NCBI RefSeq assembly: GCF_003986975.1
Contig: NZ_PIPO01000002.1
Location: 310,001 to 374,000 of the forward strand
Direction of reading: 5' to 3'
Length of the DNA stretch: 64,000 bases
Source of the DNA: Aliidiomarina soli
GTDB taxonomy: Bacteria > Pseudomonadota > Gammaproteobacteria > Enterobacterales > Alteromonadaceae
The notes below the pieces were generated by a model. The model was not told the origin of the DNA, searched no databases, and worked only from the letters and a program-made list of their open reading frames with translations. Below are positions 8,960 to 17,464 of the stretch, in pieces. How positions within the stretch are numbered: position 1 is the first letter of the stretch; each line of letters begins with the position of its first letter. The position numbers and the translations under genes are program-made.

Positions 8960-8996
8960 AAATTAAGCCCAGCGAAGTTGCTGGACTCGTTAATTT
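8960..8996 (-). terminator. possible terminator of the zinc receptor gene
   Basis: Nested inverted repeats: AAATTAA/TTAATTT (8960-8966, 8990-8996) outside CCAGC/GCTGG (8969-8973, 8980-8984), directly downstream of the receptor stop. No long T tract, so only moderate support. Confidence 0.35.
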
Positions 8997-9014
8997 CCGA
9001 AGCGCTCTAACGGG

Positions 9015-11273
9015 TCAGAACTTCATGCGAGCACCTAATACAAGGTTCCGGCCGCGAAGTGGTGACTGGTCTTTCACAAAAGATGTGTGTGCAAGGGCTA
9101 GTTCATTAGTTAGATTGGTTCCTCGAATATAGAATTCGAGATCTTGTCCTTCAGCCCGCTTGACACTGTAAGAGAGCGTGACATTAACCATATTGTACCC
9201 TGCAGTCTCCGTTTCGTAAGAAGCGACTCGATCCTGATCAAAGGTACGGTAATATTCGAGGCTGGCTGAAAGCAGTCCCCAGTTCCTGTCGTAGCGAGCT
9301 CCGAGCCGTCCTGGTGAAATGCGCGGTAGGTTATCATTTACGTCTTTCATTTCAGTGCGAACATAATCACCGAAGATGGTCAGAAGCGTCTCAGAGTCGA
9401 TCTGGTGACTGATTTGGCCATCGATTCCGGTAAAACGGACATCGGCTGGAGTATAAATAAGATAACGAAAGAGTGCCCCAGACTCGAGTGTTTCTTCCTC
9501 TACCAGGTTGGCGAAGATATAATCATCGATATCTTGACTATACAAGCCAATTTCAAATTGGGTTGGCCCTGTCTTCTTGCGGAATGTCAGGTTTATCGTA
9601 TTGGCTGTTTCTATTATATCGTCATAGACAGGAAACTCGCTGGAGAAGGTGTTTGCACGAAGTAAACCACCTTCGAGGCTATTGGTGGCGAGATTATTCC
9701 CTTGGGCGTACAGTTCCCGCACACTCGGCGAGCGCTGCGAACGACTCAAAGACAGAGCCGCAGAATAGTCATCATCAAAATTCCAGGTTCCGGCAATGGA
9801 GGCTGAGAAAGGATTCGATTTTCTCGGTAAATAAGTATCTTCGTGGCGAGTTCTTGCATTATCTATATCCATTTGGATGCCATCTTCTCCAAACAAATCA
9901 ATGAGGAAGTCCCAATATTCGGGACTCTGGGCTGCGTACATATTGAAAGGTACTGTAACTTTTCTCCAGTCCTGCCGTATTGCCATTTCCAAATCGAATG
10001 CACCTATCGAGCGCTGTTCGCTTAGAAAGATCCCAACATTTTCCGTGATGTACTCCAATAGCTCACGGTTATCGGTTGGGTCGGTGCGGTTCAACCCGGT
10101 AAAAGTGCTCTCGGTGTATTGAATCCCGAATGTACCAATAAAACCCAGGAGCGGGACGTGGGTCAGTTCGATGCGCCCTTCATATGCATTGTTCCCGTAG
10201 TTGGAAAATAGAGTATCACCATCAATTTCATCGTGACCGTAATCTGTATGAGAAAAGCGCAAGCGGGTATGAGTAAATCCGGGCAGAAGATCATCATAGT
10301 CCCCGCGTATGTCTATACGCTCGCTACGCAGATCAATATAGGCTGTGTGGCTGTTATCCAGCCCTTCGAAGGGGTTGTTATACTGGTTATGCTCCTCACA
10401 ATGTAGGTCTAATCCATGAGTGTGGCAGATGCCACCTTCATGAGAGTGGCCGGGGAGCCCATATTCGGCCTCTTGACGCGTATAAGCCAGACCGATGTAA
10501 CCCTTGTCCGTTATCCAGGATGACCCGACACTGAAGGATGAATTTTCTGAGAAAGAGTCAGCCAGCTCATCACTGCCGAAGTCGCTCGGAACATTGTAAT
10601 TTTCCGCATCCCGGGTTGCCCCCTCAGCGTGAAAAGCAAACTGACCAAGACTGACAGTTGATCTGGCCGCGAATGACTTCTCCTCGTCGCCAACCCCATA
10701 GCGGAGTTCCGCTGCCCCGGTTGCACCATTTTCAGGAAAAGCTTTTGGTATTTTGCTGTCAATGAGATTAATGGCACCATTCATTGCACTGCCACCATAT
10801 AATGTCGCTACTGGGCCACGCACAATTTCAATTGCATCAAGCAGGAGCGGGTCAGTAGTCACGGCATGGTCAGGGGAAGCTGAGGATGCGTCGAATAGCT
10901 CAGCCCCATCCGAAAGAATCTCGATTCGCGGCACTGTTTGTCCGCGAATCACTGGCCTTGAAGCTCCCCCTCCAAAATTGTCCATATGAATACCAGGGAG
11001 ACCTTCCAGTGTCTCTCCTAGTGTTCCTTGGCGGCGATGCGCAAGCTCATCCCCCGAGAGTATATTCATGGGAGTGGCAGGGCCTGAATTCCGTTGGCCA
11101 ATTCCTGAATAGGTTACCAAGATTCTTTCAATTTCCGAGGATGACGATAACTTTTTCTCATTTGATGCCGAAGAAGCTTCTTCCTGCGAAGTTTCACTGT
11201 TGGCCGCTATAGAAAATAGAGTCGCTACAGAAACTGAAATAACAACACTAATTCTCACCCGTTTATTTGTCAT
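9015..11273 (-). CDS. znuD: ZnuD-like TonB-dependent receptor (zinc)
   Basis: 752 residues. Signal peptide about 1-26, TonB box region SEIERILVTYSG (46-57), plug with RPVIRGQTVPRIEILSDG (106-123) and VRGPVATLYGG, then a barrel ending in ...VLGARMKF. Residues 272-297 form an exposed loop beginning YGLPGHSHEGG and holding six His and two Cys. This YGLPGHSHE motif is characteristic of ZnuD-type receptors, and the loop suits Zn2+ capture. The start is supported by GGAGA. A 36-bp palindrome with a Zur-like core sits just upstream, consistent with repression by zinc. The substrate assignment is inferred from the loop and this site. Confidence 0.8.
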   Translation of the reverse strand: MTNKRVRISVVISVSVATLFSIAANSETSQEEASSASNEKKLSSSSEIERILVTYSGIGQRNSGPATPMNILSGDELAHRRQGTLGETLEGLPGIHMDNFGGGASRPVIRGQTVPRIEILSDGAELFDASSASPDHAVTTDPLLLDAIEIVRGPVATLYGGSAMNGAINLIDSKIPKAFPENGATGAAELRYGVGDEEKSFAARSTVSLGQFAFHAEGATRDAENYNVPSDFGSDELADSFSENSSFSVGSSWITDKGYIGLAYTRQEAEYGLPGHSHEGGICHTHGLDLHCEEHNQYNNPFEGLDNSHTAYIDLRSERIDIRGDYDDLLPGFTHTRLRFSHTDYGHDEIDGDTLFSNYGNNAYEGRIELTHVPLLGFIGTFGIQYTESTFTGLNRTDPTDNRELLEYITENVGIFLSEQRSIGAFDLEMAIRQDWRKVTVPFNMYAAQSPEYWDFLIDLFGEDGIQMDIDNARTRHEDTYLPRKSNPFSASIAGTWNFDDDYSAALSLSRSQRSPSVRELYAQGNNLATNSLEGGLLRANTFSSEFPVYDDIIETANTINLTFRKKTGPTQFEIGLYSQDIDDYIFANLVEEETLESGALFRYLIYTPADVRFTGIDGQISHQIDSETLLTIFGDYVRTEMKDVNDNLPRISPGRLGARYDRNWGLLSASLEYYRTFDQDRVASYETETAGYNMVNVTLSYSVKRAEGQDLEFYIRGTNLTNELALAHTSFVKDQSPLRGRNLVLGARMKF

Positions 11274-11711
11274 AGATTTCTCCGAATTGCTAGATTGATA
11301 TGTTATAACATATCAATCTAGCAGGTGACAAACTACGGGAGTGTAGACTCCGAAAGTTTGGGTCGAACCCGATTAGTATTTGATAGACTGCCGATATCGC
11401 AATGAGACAAGGTTTTGCCGTCAGTGGATTCGAGAGATAGGAGTCAACAATCGAGAGCTGTCAGCCTGCTTGTGTATTCCTATGCTTTAAGGCAATTGAA
11501 TGTTTTTTCAGTTGTTTGATAGGTCTTGATAGCATCAAATACCCGTAACGCAGATATTAGAGTGCCAGCTTCTCTAAACGACCGTAACAGGCTCATCTTG
11601 GCGCTTTTTAGGCTACTATCGATAAGCGGTTCGACTCAGCCCGCTAAGTTAACGGTCAAACCGAAAAAATAGCAAAGAAAAGAATTGAGAATAAATATGG
11701 AAGGAAGAAAA
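11274..11711. other. non-coding region between zinc receptor and tRNA-Arg
   Basis: 438 bases. Apart from the palindrome and a ribosome site (GGAGA near 11280) I see no gene, RNA or repeat. It is AT-rich and adjoins the 3' end of a tRNA gene, a common integration point, but no integrase or duplicated tRNA end was found. Confidence 0.5.
11288..11323. promoter_or_regulatory. 36-bp perfect palindrome, probable Zur operator
   Basis: Bases 11288-11305 (TGCTAGATTGATATGTTA) are the exact reverse complement of 11306-11323. The core ATATGTTATAACATAT resembles the gammaproteobacterial Zur box (ATGTTATAACAT-type). It lies 15-50 bases before the zinc receptor ATG. As transcribed, it could also form a hairpin in the leader. 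No divergent gene uses it. Confidence 0.7.
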
Positions 11712-11788
<77 letters not shown>

Positions 11789-11858
11789 ATTTTGTACTTG
11801 GCGACGGGTTGCCGCAGGGAGCGGCGAGTCACGAAGCGTTGCGATTGTAGGGAAAATG

Positions 11859-11883
11859 ACTGAGGAAGTCCAGCTTCCTCAGT
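11859..11883 (-). terminator. terminator of the 11916-12488 gene
   Basis: ACTGAGGAAG/CTTCCTCAGT, a perfect 10-bp stem with a 5-base loop, followed on the minus strand by CATTTTCC. It lies 33 bases beyond the stop of the barrel gene. Confidence 0.6.
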
Positions 11884-11915
11884 TAAACAGCGATTACTAT
11901 TGTATTCGTCGTGAT

Positions 11916-12488
11916 TTAAAAGTGGTAAGCAACACCCACTGAGACGGTATCAGCGTCATCAAACGCTAAGCTGGCGCTCAACGAGAACTGCTCATTTAAG
12001 TGCAACCGAGCCCCAACAAATGCATCAGTATTCGAGCCATCACCGATGTTGGAATATTGAAGACCACCATTCAATTCAAATTGTTCGGAGACCATATGGC
12101 GCACCAGGCCTAGAATACCGAATCCAGTTTCTGAGTCGCTGTCTGAGAACGACTGACCGCCGATATTGGCACTTACTTTGGCGCGCGCATAAAGTAATTG
12201 TGGGCCTGCTACGAGAACGGTTTTCTCACTGATTGCGTGGCGGTAGCCAACACCACCAGATACTGAAGTCACGTCAATATCGGTGTCCATAAAGCTGTCA
12301 CTGGCATATGCAAAATCAGCCAGCATCACAAAGTCGTCGGAGAGTTCTTTAACTAGGGCGGCAGAGATTCCATCCAGACCATCGGCATCAAAATAACTTA
12401 CTTCAACGTAGTTGAAAGAAGGCGACTGGGCGAGGCTAGGAGCCGAAATTACGCTGGCTAATAATGCAGCTAGATAGGCTTTTTTCAT
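11916..12488 (-). CDS. small outer-membrane beta-barrel protein
   Basis: 190 residues from the ATG at 12488, preceded by AAGGAC; a longer frame to 12551 has no ribosome site and would bury the signal peptide MKKAYLAALLASVISAPSLAQ. The mature part has repeated amphipathic strands and ends ...TVSVGVAYHF with terminal phenylalanine. It shares the pattern xYVExxYF...SGxxGYR...GPQxxYxxAK with the two barrels upstream, so the three look like paralogues. Function unknown; probably an 8-stranded OmpA-transmembrane-like or OmpW-like barrel. Confidence 0.75.
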   Translation of the reverse strand: MKKAYLAALLASVISAPSLAQSPSFNYVEVSYFDADGLDGISAALVKELSDDFVMLADFAYASDSFMDTDIDVTSVSGGVGYRHAISEKTVLVAGPQLLYARAKVSANIGGQSFSDSDSETGFGILGLVRHMVSEQFELNGGLQYSNIGDGSNTDAFVGARLHLNEQFSLSASLAFDDADTVSVGVAYHF

Positions 12489-12602
12489 AGATTTTAAGTC
12501 CTTATATACTGATTCCATGCACCAAGCAGAGCGCTTGAGCGGCGCTAGCATAGCAAATCGTGCGCATTGATTACAATACGGTGGGATGAAAGAGAATATA
12601 GA

Positions 12603-12627
12603 AAAGCCCGGCGCTAGGCCGGGCTTT
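12603..12627 (-). terminator. terminator of the 12646-13242 gene
   Basis: AAAGCCCGGC/GCCGGGCTTT, a perfect 10-bp stem with a 5-base loop, 19 bases beyond the stop and followed by TTTTC on the minus strand. Confidence 0.7.
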
Positions 12628-12645
12628 GTGGTGGTTACGACGCAC

Positions 12646-13242
12646 TTAGAATGAGTAGTTTAAACCGACGGCGAAGCCGTCAAGGTCACCCATACGTAGC
12701 TGGCCTGTGGCTGCCAGGTTTGGCGTCAGGTAGATACGCGTACCAGCCGTGTATGAGGTGAGGCTCTCACGTTCGAAGTCGATGTAGCTGACTTCACCGT
12801 TGATCTCAACGCGCGGTAGGATCATCGCACGTACGCCTGCAAAGGCGCCCCAGTCGGTGGTGCTGTCGTCGCCGAGCTCCCAGTCACCGTCAGAACCGAG
12901 GCCGTATGTGCTTTGAATGTAGCTGACCTGCGGACCTACATAGGCTGCAACGCGCTCGTCCTGACCAAAGATAAAGCCGAGCCGGCCGGTTGCGATATCC
13001 AAGTCGACATTGCCTAACTCGGACCAGTTGCCAGATGTTTCCCCGTAGCTCCCAGAGATAAACATGTAGTTACCTAGGCGCCCGGAAACTTCAGCTTCAT
13101 ACCCATCGAATGTAGTCTCCGCTTCATCCATTTCGACATAGCGGCCTTCGATATAAGAAAATGATGGTGTTTCTGCCATCGCGGTGGTGGCGGTAGCACC
13201 CAGTGCAAGGGTGGTAGCAATAACAAGCGATTTAATCTTCAT
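12646..13242 (-). CDS. small outer-membrane beta-barrel protein
   Basis: 198 residues from the ATG at 13242, preceded by GGAGAG. Signal peptide ends ATTAMA (about 1-23). The barrel part contains VSGRLGNYMFISGSYGE, VGPQVSYIQS and INGEVSYIDFE and ends ...GFAVGLNYSF. The same motifs in the same order occur in the gene at 13882 (VSGRLGRHWLLAGSYAE, SGPQALYISY, LNGELSYIHFD), so these are clear paralogues. Function unknown. It has its own terminator and probably its own promoter. Confidence 0.75.
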   Translation of the reverse strand: MKIKSLVIATTLALGATATTAMAETPSFSYIEGRYVEMDEAETTFDGYEAEVSGRLGNYMFISGSYGETSGNWSELGNVDLDIATGRLGFIFGQDERVAAYVGPQVSYIQSTYGLGSDGDWELGDDSTTDWGAFAGVRAMILPRVEINGEVSYIDFERESLTSYTAGTRIYLTPNLAATGQLRMGDLDGFAVGLNYSF

Positions 13243-13346
13243 GTGGTCTCTCCTTTTATTCAAGTCCCACACAAAGTCTTGTTGATATGCTGGTTATCGC
13301 AAGTAAAACGGCGGCTAAAAGGTGTAAAAATGTCGTTAAAATGCGT

Positions 13347-13381
13347 AAAGACGCCAGATCTTTACATGATTTGGCGTCTTT
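13347..13381. terminator. bidirectional-type terminator
   Basis: AAAGACGCCA (13347-13356) pairs with TGGCGTCTTT (13372-13381), 10 bp with a 15-base loop, just beyond the stop of the minus-strand gene at 13397. The plus strand continues TTTTTAATC. Confidence 0.6.
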
Positions 13382-13396
13382 TTAATCGTTCGTCAT

Positions 13397-13780
13397 TTAC
13401 CCGTGACCAGTATTTTGAAGATTCAACATGGCGGATAAGATCATAATAAAGCCGACAACCGCGACTAAACCATGGCCCCAGACAATAACCGGGGGGATTA
13501 GTTGGTCGTTGCGGTGATAGCGAAAATACATCCAGAGGCCGAAAAACGCAGCCAACGCTATCAGTGCGACGCCAATGTTTGCCAGCATCGGGTAGCCGAC
13601 GAAAAAGCTTCCATACAACAAGATAAGAAACCCAGTGATTGCGAAGCCACCATGCCACCAGACAAGAACAGGTGGTGGATTCGCTTCTTTGCCGAACCGC
13701 GCAAAGGCCAACATAATACCCAAAAGGACAGCCCATAAAAAAAGTATACAGGCGAGCCCGAGAGCTAGAGCTGGGGTCAT
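13397..13780 (-). CDS. unknown small four-helix membrane protein
   Basis: 127 residues, almost entirely hydrophobic, with four predicted membrane helices (about 3-26, 43-61, 66-86, 100-118). The sequence has internal similarity: PPPVLVWWHGGFAITGF near residue 36 and PPVIVWGHGLVAVVGF near 95, each with a W-H/G-H-G motif in the helix, suggesting a two-helix duplication. Paired His residues in helices could bind haem or metal, but this is speculation. AGGAGA supports the start. It sits alone between two barrel genes. I do not recognise the family. Confidence 0.7.
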   Translation of the reverse strand: MTPALALGLACILFLWAVLLGIMLAFARFGKEANPPPVLVWWHGGFAITGFLILLYGSFFVGYPMLANIGVALIALAAFFGLWMYFRYHRNDQLIPPVIVWGHGLVAVVGFIMILSAMLNLQNTGHG

Positions 13781-13881
13781 AACCTTCTCCTGACTAAAAA
13801 TTCACCATTAACGTTAGACGAAAACTTTCGATCTGTCAGGCGCTTATGCGGTTTGGTATAGAAAACATACAGGGGCCCCAG

Positions 13882-14487
13882 TTAAAAGTGAAAACTCACT
13901 CCCACTTGAAAGCCGCTCCATTCACCAAACTTCGCGGTGGCGTCTAGCGTTAGATGTTCAAACAGGAAAAATCGGGTGCCCGCATTGTATTGGAGTAGGG
14001 TATCGCCGCTGATGGTGTCAAAGTGAATGTAGCTCAGTTCCCCATTGAGCTCGATATTGAGGGTCGCCATATACCGAAGCGTGACGAAGGCCCCAAAATT
14101 TGTTTCGCTGTCTTCGGACATACTGCCTTCATCCTGGTAACTGATATACAGAGCCTGGGGCCCGCTGTACAAAGCAACACTATCGCCTTCATAGAGCATG
14201 TAGCCAAGGCGTGCCGATGTTATATCCCAGTCGGTTTTTATGTCTCCGGCTTGCGCCGAGACCTCTGCATAACTACCAGCAAGTAGCCAGTGTCGACCGA
14301 GTCGGCCTGAAACGTCGAAGCCAGCGCCATCAAAGTCGAATTGATCTTCAAATTCCTGGTAAGTCGCCGATACATAACGAGTAGAAGGTTCAGACCCGAT
14401 GGCCTGAGCATTGCCCGACCAGCTAACTAAGAACAGGGTGACGAGAGTAAATAGGGTGGAACTGAAGTAGGGTATGCGAATAGACAT
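13882..14487 (-). CDS. small outer-membrane beta-barrel protein
   Basis: 201 residues. Signal peptide about 1-30 (ends NAQA), mature barrel ending ...GFQVGVSFHF. Paralogue of the gene at 12646, with conserved DVSGRLGRHW, GSYAEVS, GPQALY and NGELSYIHFD segments. Function unknown; third member of a local family of small barrels. It is divergent from the GGDEF/EAL gene with about 160 bases between starts. Confidence 0.75.
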   Translation of the reverse strand: MSIRIPYFSSTLFTLVTLFLVSWSGNAQAIGSEPSTRYVSATYQEFEDQFDFDGAGFDVSGRLGRHWLLAGSYAEVSAQAGDIKTDWDITSARLGYMLYEGDSVALYSGPQALYISYQDEGSMSEDSETNFGAFVTLRYMATLNIELNGELSYIHFDTISGDTLLQYNAGTRFFLFEHLTLDATAKFGEWSGFQVGVSFHF

Positions 14488-14648
14488 AGTAACCTGGACC
14501 GTATTGTTATTATTCCCACCTTCAGTTTAGCTCAAGATTTTGCACTATTGGTAAACAGGCAAGTTTGGCTTGCTGGCTTTCGCTTTTTGATTCTATTACT
14601 GTGAGCCTGCTGAATAATAAAAAATACAAACACCTATCAGAGAATTAT

Positions 14649-17342
14649 ATGTCGCCAAGGGCTTCTTTAGTGAGTGAGAACCGTGAGTCTGTGCTACGCA
14701 CGTTTGCGCGGCTGTTTTCCGTGATTCTTATTTTGACTGCGCTGCTACTTGCGTTTCTGACCTGGCAGCGCACCGTTAGCAACGAGCATCAACGACTGGC
14801 TCATACCGGACAATTGATGGCTCAGGGCATGCGCAGCCACCTCAGCACATTCGAATTACTGCTGAACAGCATGGCGGATGAATTGGTCTATCGGGATGTG
14901 TTTACCAATCCGGCGGCGGGCGATGCGTTTTTAGCGCGTGCGCAGGAAACGGATGTGGGGCTGGTCGGTTTTGGTCTTGTCGGGCTCGACGGTGAGTTTA
15001 TTTCCGCTAGCACCCGGGAACTGCGCGCACCTCTGCCCAATGTCGTGACCCATGGTGAAAGCAGAGAAAGTTTTCAGCGAGTGGTGGAAGAAGGACGCTT
15101 TCATATTGGGCGGCCCTATTTCTTTGAGGCGGTTGGCGAATGGATTATCCCGATGCGGGTGCCGGTTTACGATGACCAGGGGCAGCTTCGTGCCGTCCTC
15201 ACAGCCGGCAATCGCCTTGATGGTGGCCACGCTAGCTGGGCGCGAATGCCAATCTCTTCAGCAACTTACCTGTCGGTAGTACGTGCGGATGGCTACCTCA
15301 ATTACCTTCATCCATTGCCCCTTGAACAGCAGCGCCGGAATGAGCTTTTTACTGAGGTCGTGCCATCCAGTTTGCAGGATATTCTGACCCAGGGGCGCGG
15401 CTTCTACCATTATCAGGATACCGCATTAACCGGCCCGGGAGCGTCCTACCTTTGGATCGAGCCCGTAGCTGACTATGACCTGGCAGTCATCTCTGCAACC
15501 TCCAGAAGCGCAGTTGTGCAACGCTGGATGACCAATATGGTCATGCCATCGCTGTTGTGGCTTATATTTGCCCTGGTGACCTGGCTTGGTTACCAACGCG
15601 CCGCGCGCTTGCTGCGCCGGGCTGACCGTGAGGTTCAGGATAAACGAGAAGCATTGCAGCGTTCGATTTCCCAATACCATGAGCTTACCCGCTTGATTCC
15701 TATCGGTGTCTATCAGTTTAAACTGACTCAACAAGGTCGCCATGAAATGACCTACACCAGCGAACGTTTTCGTGAGTTGCTTGGCCTGCAGGATGCCCTC
15801 GAACAGTCTGACAGCCTTGCGCAGTATGTATATAACCAGCTTCACCCTGAAGATGCGCTGGCATTTTATAAGCAACAGGAACGCGCCACCAAAGAAACCC
15901 GCGACTTCTATTGGGAAGGGCGATTGATTCAGGGGCAGAAGGAGCGATGGGTCAGCGTGCACTCGGTACCGAGCAACGAGCCTAGTGAAAATGGTCGTCT
16001 ATGGAATGGCGTGGTAGCCGATATTACTGAACGTAAAGAAGCGGAGCATCAGATAAACCTGCTGGCCTTTTATGATGCTCTAACCCAGCTGCCAAACCGT
16101 CGTCTGTTGCGGCAACGGCTGGAGAAAGCGGTGCGTATTGCGACTGCGAAAGAAGAATTTGCGGCGCTGCTGTTCATTGATGTGGACAAGTTTAAACAAC
16201 TCAATGATAGCTATGGTCATGCCGAGGGTGACCGCATGCTGCGCGAGATAGGCGACCGGCTGGAAGAACTGGTTCGCGATTACGATACAGTCGCGCGGCT
16301 GGGGGGCGACGAGTTTGTAGTTTTGTTGAGCAGGCTTAGCAACCAGAGTGACAAAGCGGCGGCTGAGGTCGAAGTTGTGTTGCAGAAGATAGAACGCTTG
16401 CTTAACGAGCCATTTCGGATTGGCCAGCAAACCACCCGTATTACTCTGAGCACCGGGATTACGTTGATTGATGGCAGCGAAGACGACATTGATATCATTT
16501 TGCAGCAGGCGGATCAGGCAATGTACCGGGCGAAAGATGCCGGGCGCAACACCCAGTGTTTTTACGACGCCAATATTCAGCAGATGATTACCGAACAGCT
16601 TGAGCTGCAGCAGGATCTGCGGCATGCGATGAACCACGACGAGTTAGAGCTCTACTATCAACTGCAGCTCGACCGGGAGCAGCAGGTGGCAGGTGTTGAA
16701 GCATTGATCCGTTGGCACCATCCAACCCGTGGCATGGTGATGCCCGGTGTGTTTATTCATATTGCGGAACAAAGTGGCGAGATAGTCGCCCTTGGTGACT
16801 GGATCCTGCAACGTGCCTGTCGCCAGCTGGTCGAATGGCAGAACCATGCAACGCGGAGCGACTGGACTATTGCGGTGAATGTTAGCGTACGCCAGCTACG
16901 GGCCGAAGATTTCGCTGAGAAAGTACTGATTACGCTGGCCGAAACCGGGGCGAAACCGGACAAGCTGGTGTTGGAAATCACCGAGTCGATGTTACTTGTA
17001 GATACCGAGCAGGTGATCGAGAAAATGGCCCGCCTGAAGCGCGTCGGCGTTAAATTTTCACTGGATGATTTTGGTACCGGGTATTCATCGCTGGGGTATC
17101 TGAACCGCTTGCCTATTGATGAGTTAAAAATAGACCAGAGTTTTGTTCGTGACATGAATCAGGGGGAGCATCACAAAGTGCTGATCCGCACCATCCTGTC
17201 GCTTGGACATACTTTGTCACTGACGACTATCGCCGAAGGCGTCGAGAGCGAAGAGCACTTCCGCAGTTTGCTGGCGCTTGGCTGCGACCGCTTCCAGGGC
17301 TACTATTTCGCTAAACCGGTGCCGCCGGACCAGCTTCCCTGA
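14649..17342 (+). CDS. membrane PAS-GGDEF-EAL c-di-GMP enzyme
   Basis: 897 residues from the ATG at 14649; the longer frame begins with TTG at 14565 and has no ribosome site. Helix about 20-40, periplasmic sensor domain (~41-290, Cache/CHASE-like), second helix about 300-320, PAS domain with PAC (~345-465), GGDEF domain with intact R-L-GGDEF near 552 and an RxxD inhibitory site (RDYD) five residues before it, then an EAL domain with intact E-A-L near 683, NVSVRQL, EITES and DDFGTGYSS. Both diguanylate cyclase and phosphodiesterase sites look competent; the net activity is unknown. Confidence 0.9.
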   Translation: MSPRASLVSENRESVLRTFARLFSVILILTALLLAFLTWQRTVSNEHQRLAHTGQLMAQGMRSHLSTFELLLNSMADELVYRDVFTNPAAGDAFLARAQETDVGLVGFGLVGLDGEFISASTRELRAPLPNVVTHGESRESFQRVVEEGRFHIGRPYFFEAVGEWIIPMRVPVYDDQGQLRAVLTAGNRLDGGHASWARMPISSATYLSVVRADGYLNYLHPLPLEQQRRNELFTEVVPSSLQDILTQGRGFYHYQDTALTGPGASYLWIEPVADYDLAVISATSRSAVVQRWMTNMVMPSLLWLIFALVTWLGYQRAARLLRRADREVQDKREALQRSISQYHELTRLIPIGVYQFKLTQQGRHEMTYTSERFRELLGLQDALEQSDSLAQYVYNQLHPEDALAFYKQQERATKETRDFYWEGRLIQGQKERWVSVHSVPSNEPSENGRLWNGVVADITERKEAEHQINLLAFYDALTQLPNRRLLRQRLEKAVRIATAKEEFAALLFIDVDKFKQLNDSYGHAEGDRMLREIGDRLEELVRDYDTVARLGGDEFVVLLSRLSNQSDKAAAEVEVVLQKIERLLNEPFRIGQQTTRITLSTGITLIDGSEDDIDIILQQADQAMYRAKDAGRNTQCFYDANIQQMITEQLELQQDLRHAMNHDELELYYQLQLDREQQVAGVEALIRWHHPTRGMVMPGVFIHIAEQSGEIVALGDWILQRACRQLVEWQNHATRSDWTIAVNVSVRQLRAEDFAEKVLITLAETGAKPDKLVLEITESMLLVDTEQVIEKMARLKRVGVKFSLDDFGTGYSSLGYLNRLPIDELKIDQSFVRDMNQGEHHKVLIRTILSLGHTLSLTTIAEGVESEEHFRSLLALGCDRFQGYYFAKPVPPDQLP

Positions 17343-17464
17343 TGAGCAAATTTTACCGTTTTCAGGTCGCAAACTGTGCAAATATGAACCACAGTTGTAA
17401 TCAGAGAATGCAAGGTTAGCGTTTTGTAACCTCGTTTGAATTGGTTAATCAATGGAGTTAACAG

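Larger units (their letters stand above)
8685..9014. other. intergenic region between hipA and the zinc receptor gene
   Basis: 330 bases without a supported gene. The hipA side holds the palindromes described separately. Around 8910-8940 lies TGTAGTGGTCAA...TTGGCCACA, an imperfect inverted repeat that resembles an insertion-sequence end, without any transposase. The receptor side has the hairpin at 8960-8996. Confidence 0.5.

Noticed and set aside
16080-16637. Long minus-strand open frame (185 codons)
   Set aside because: It is antisense to the GGDEF/EAL gene, has no ribosome site and low-complexity composition; a shadow of the real gene.
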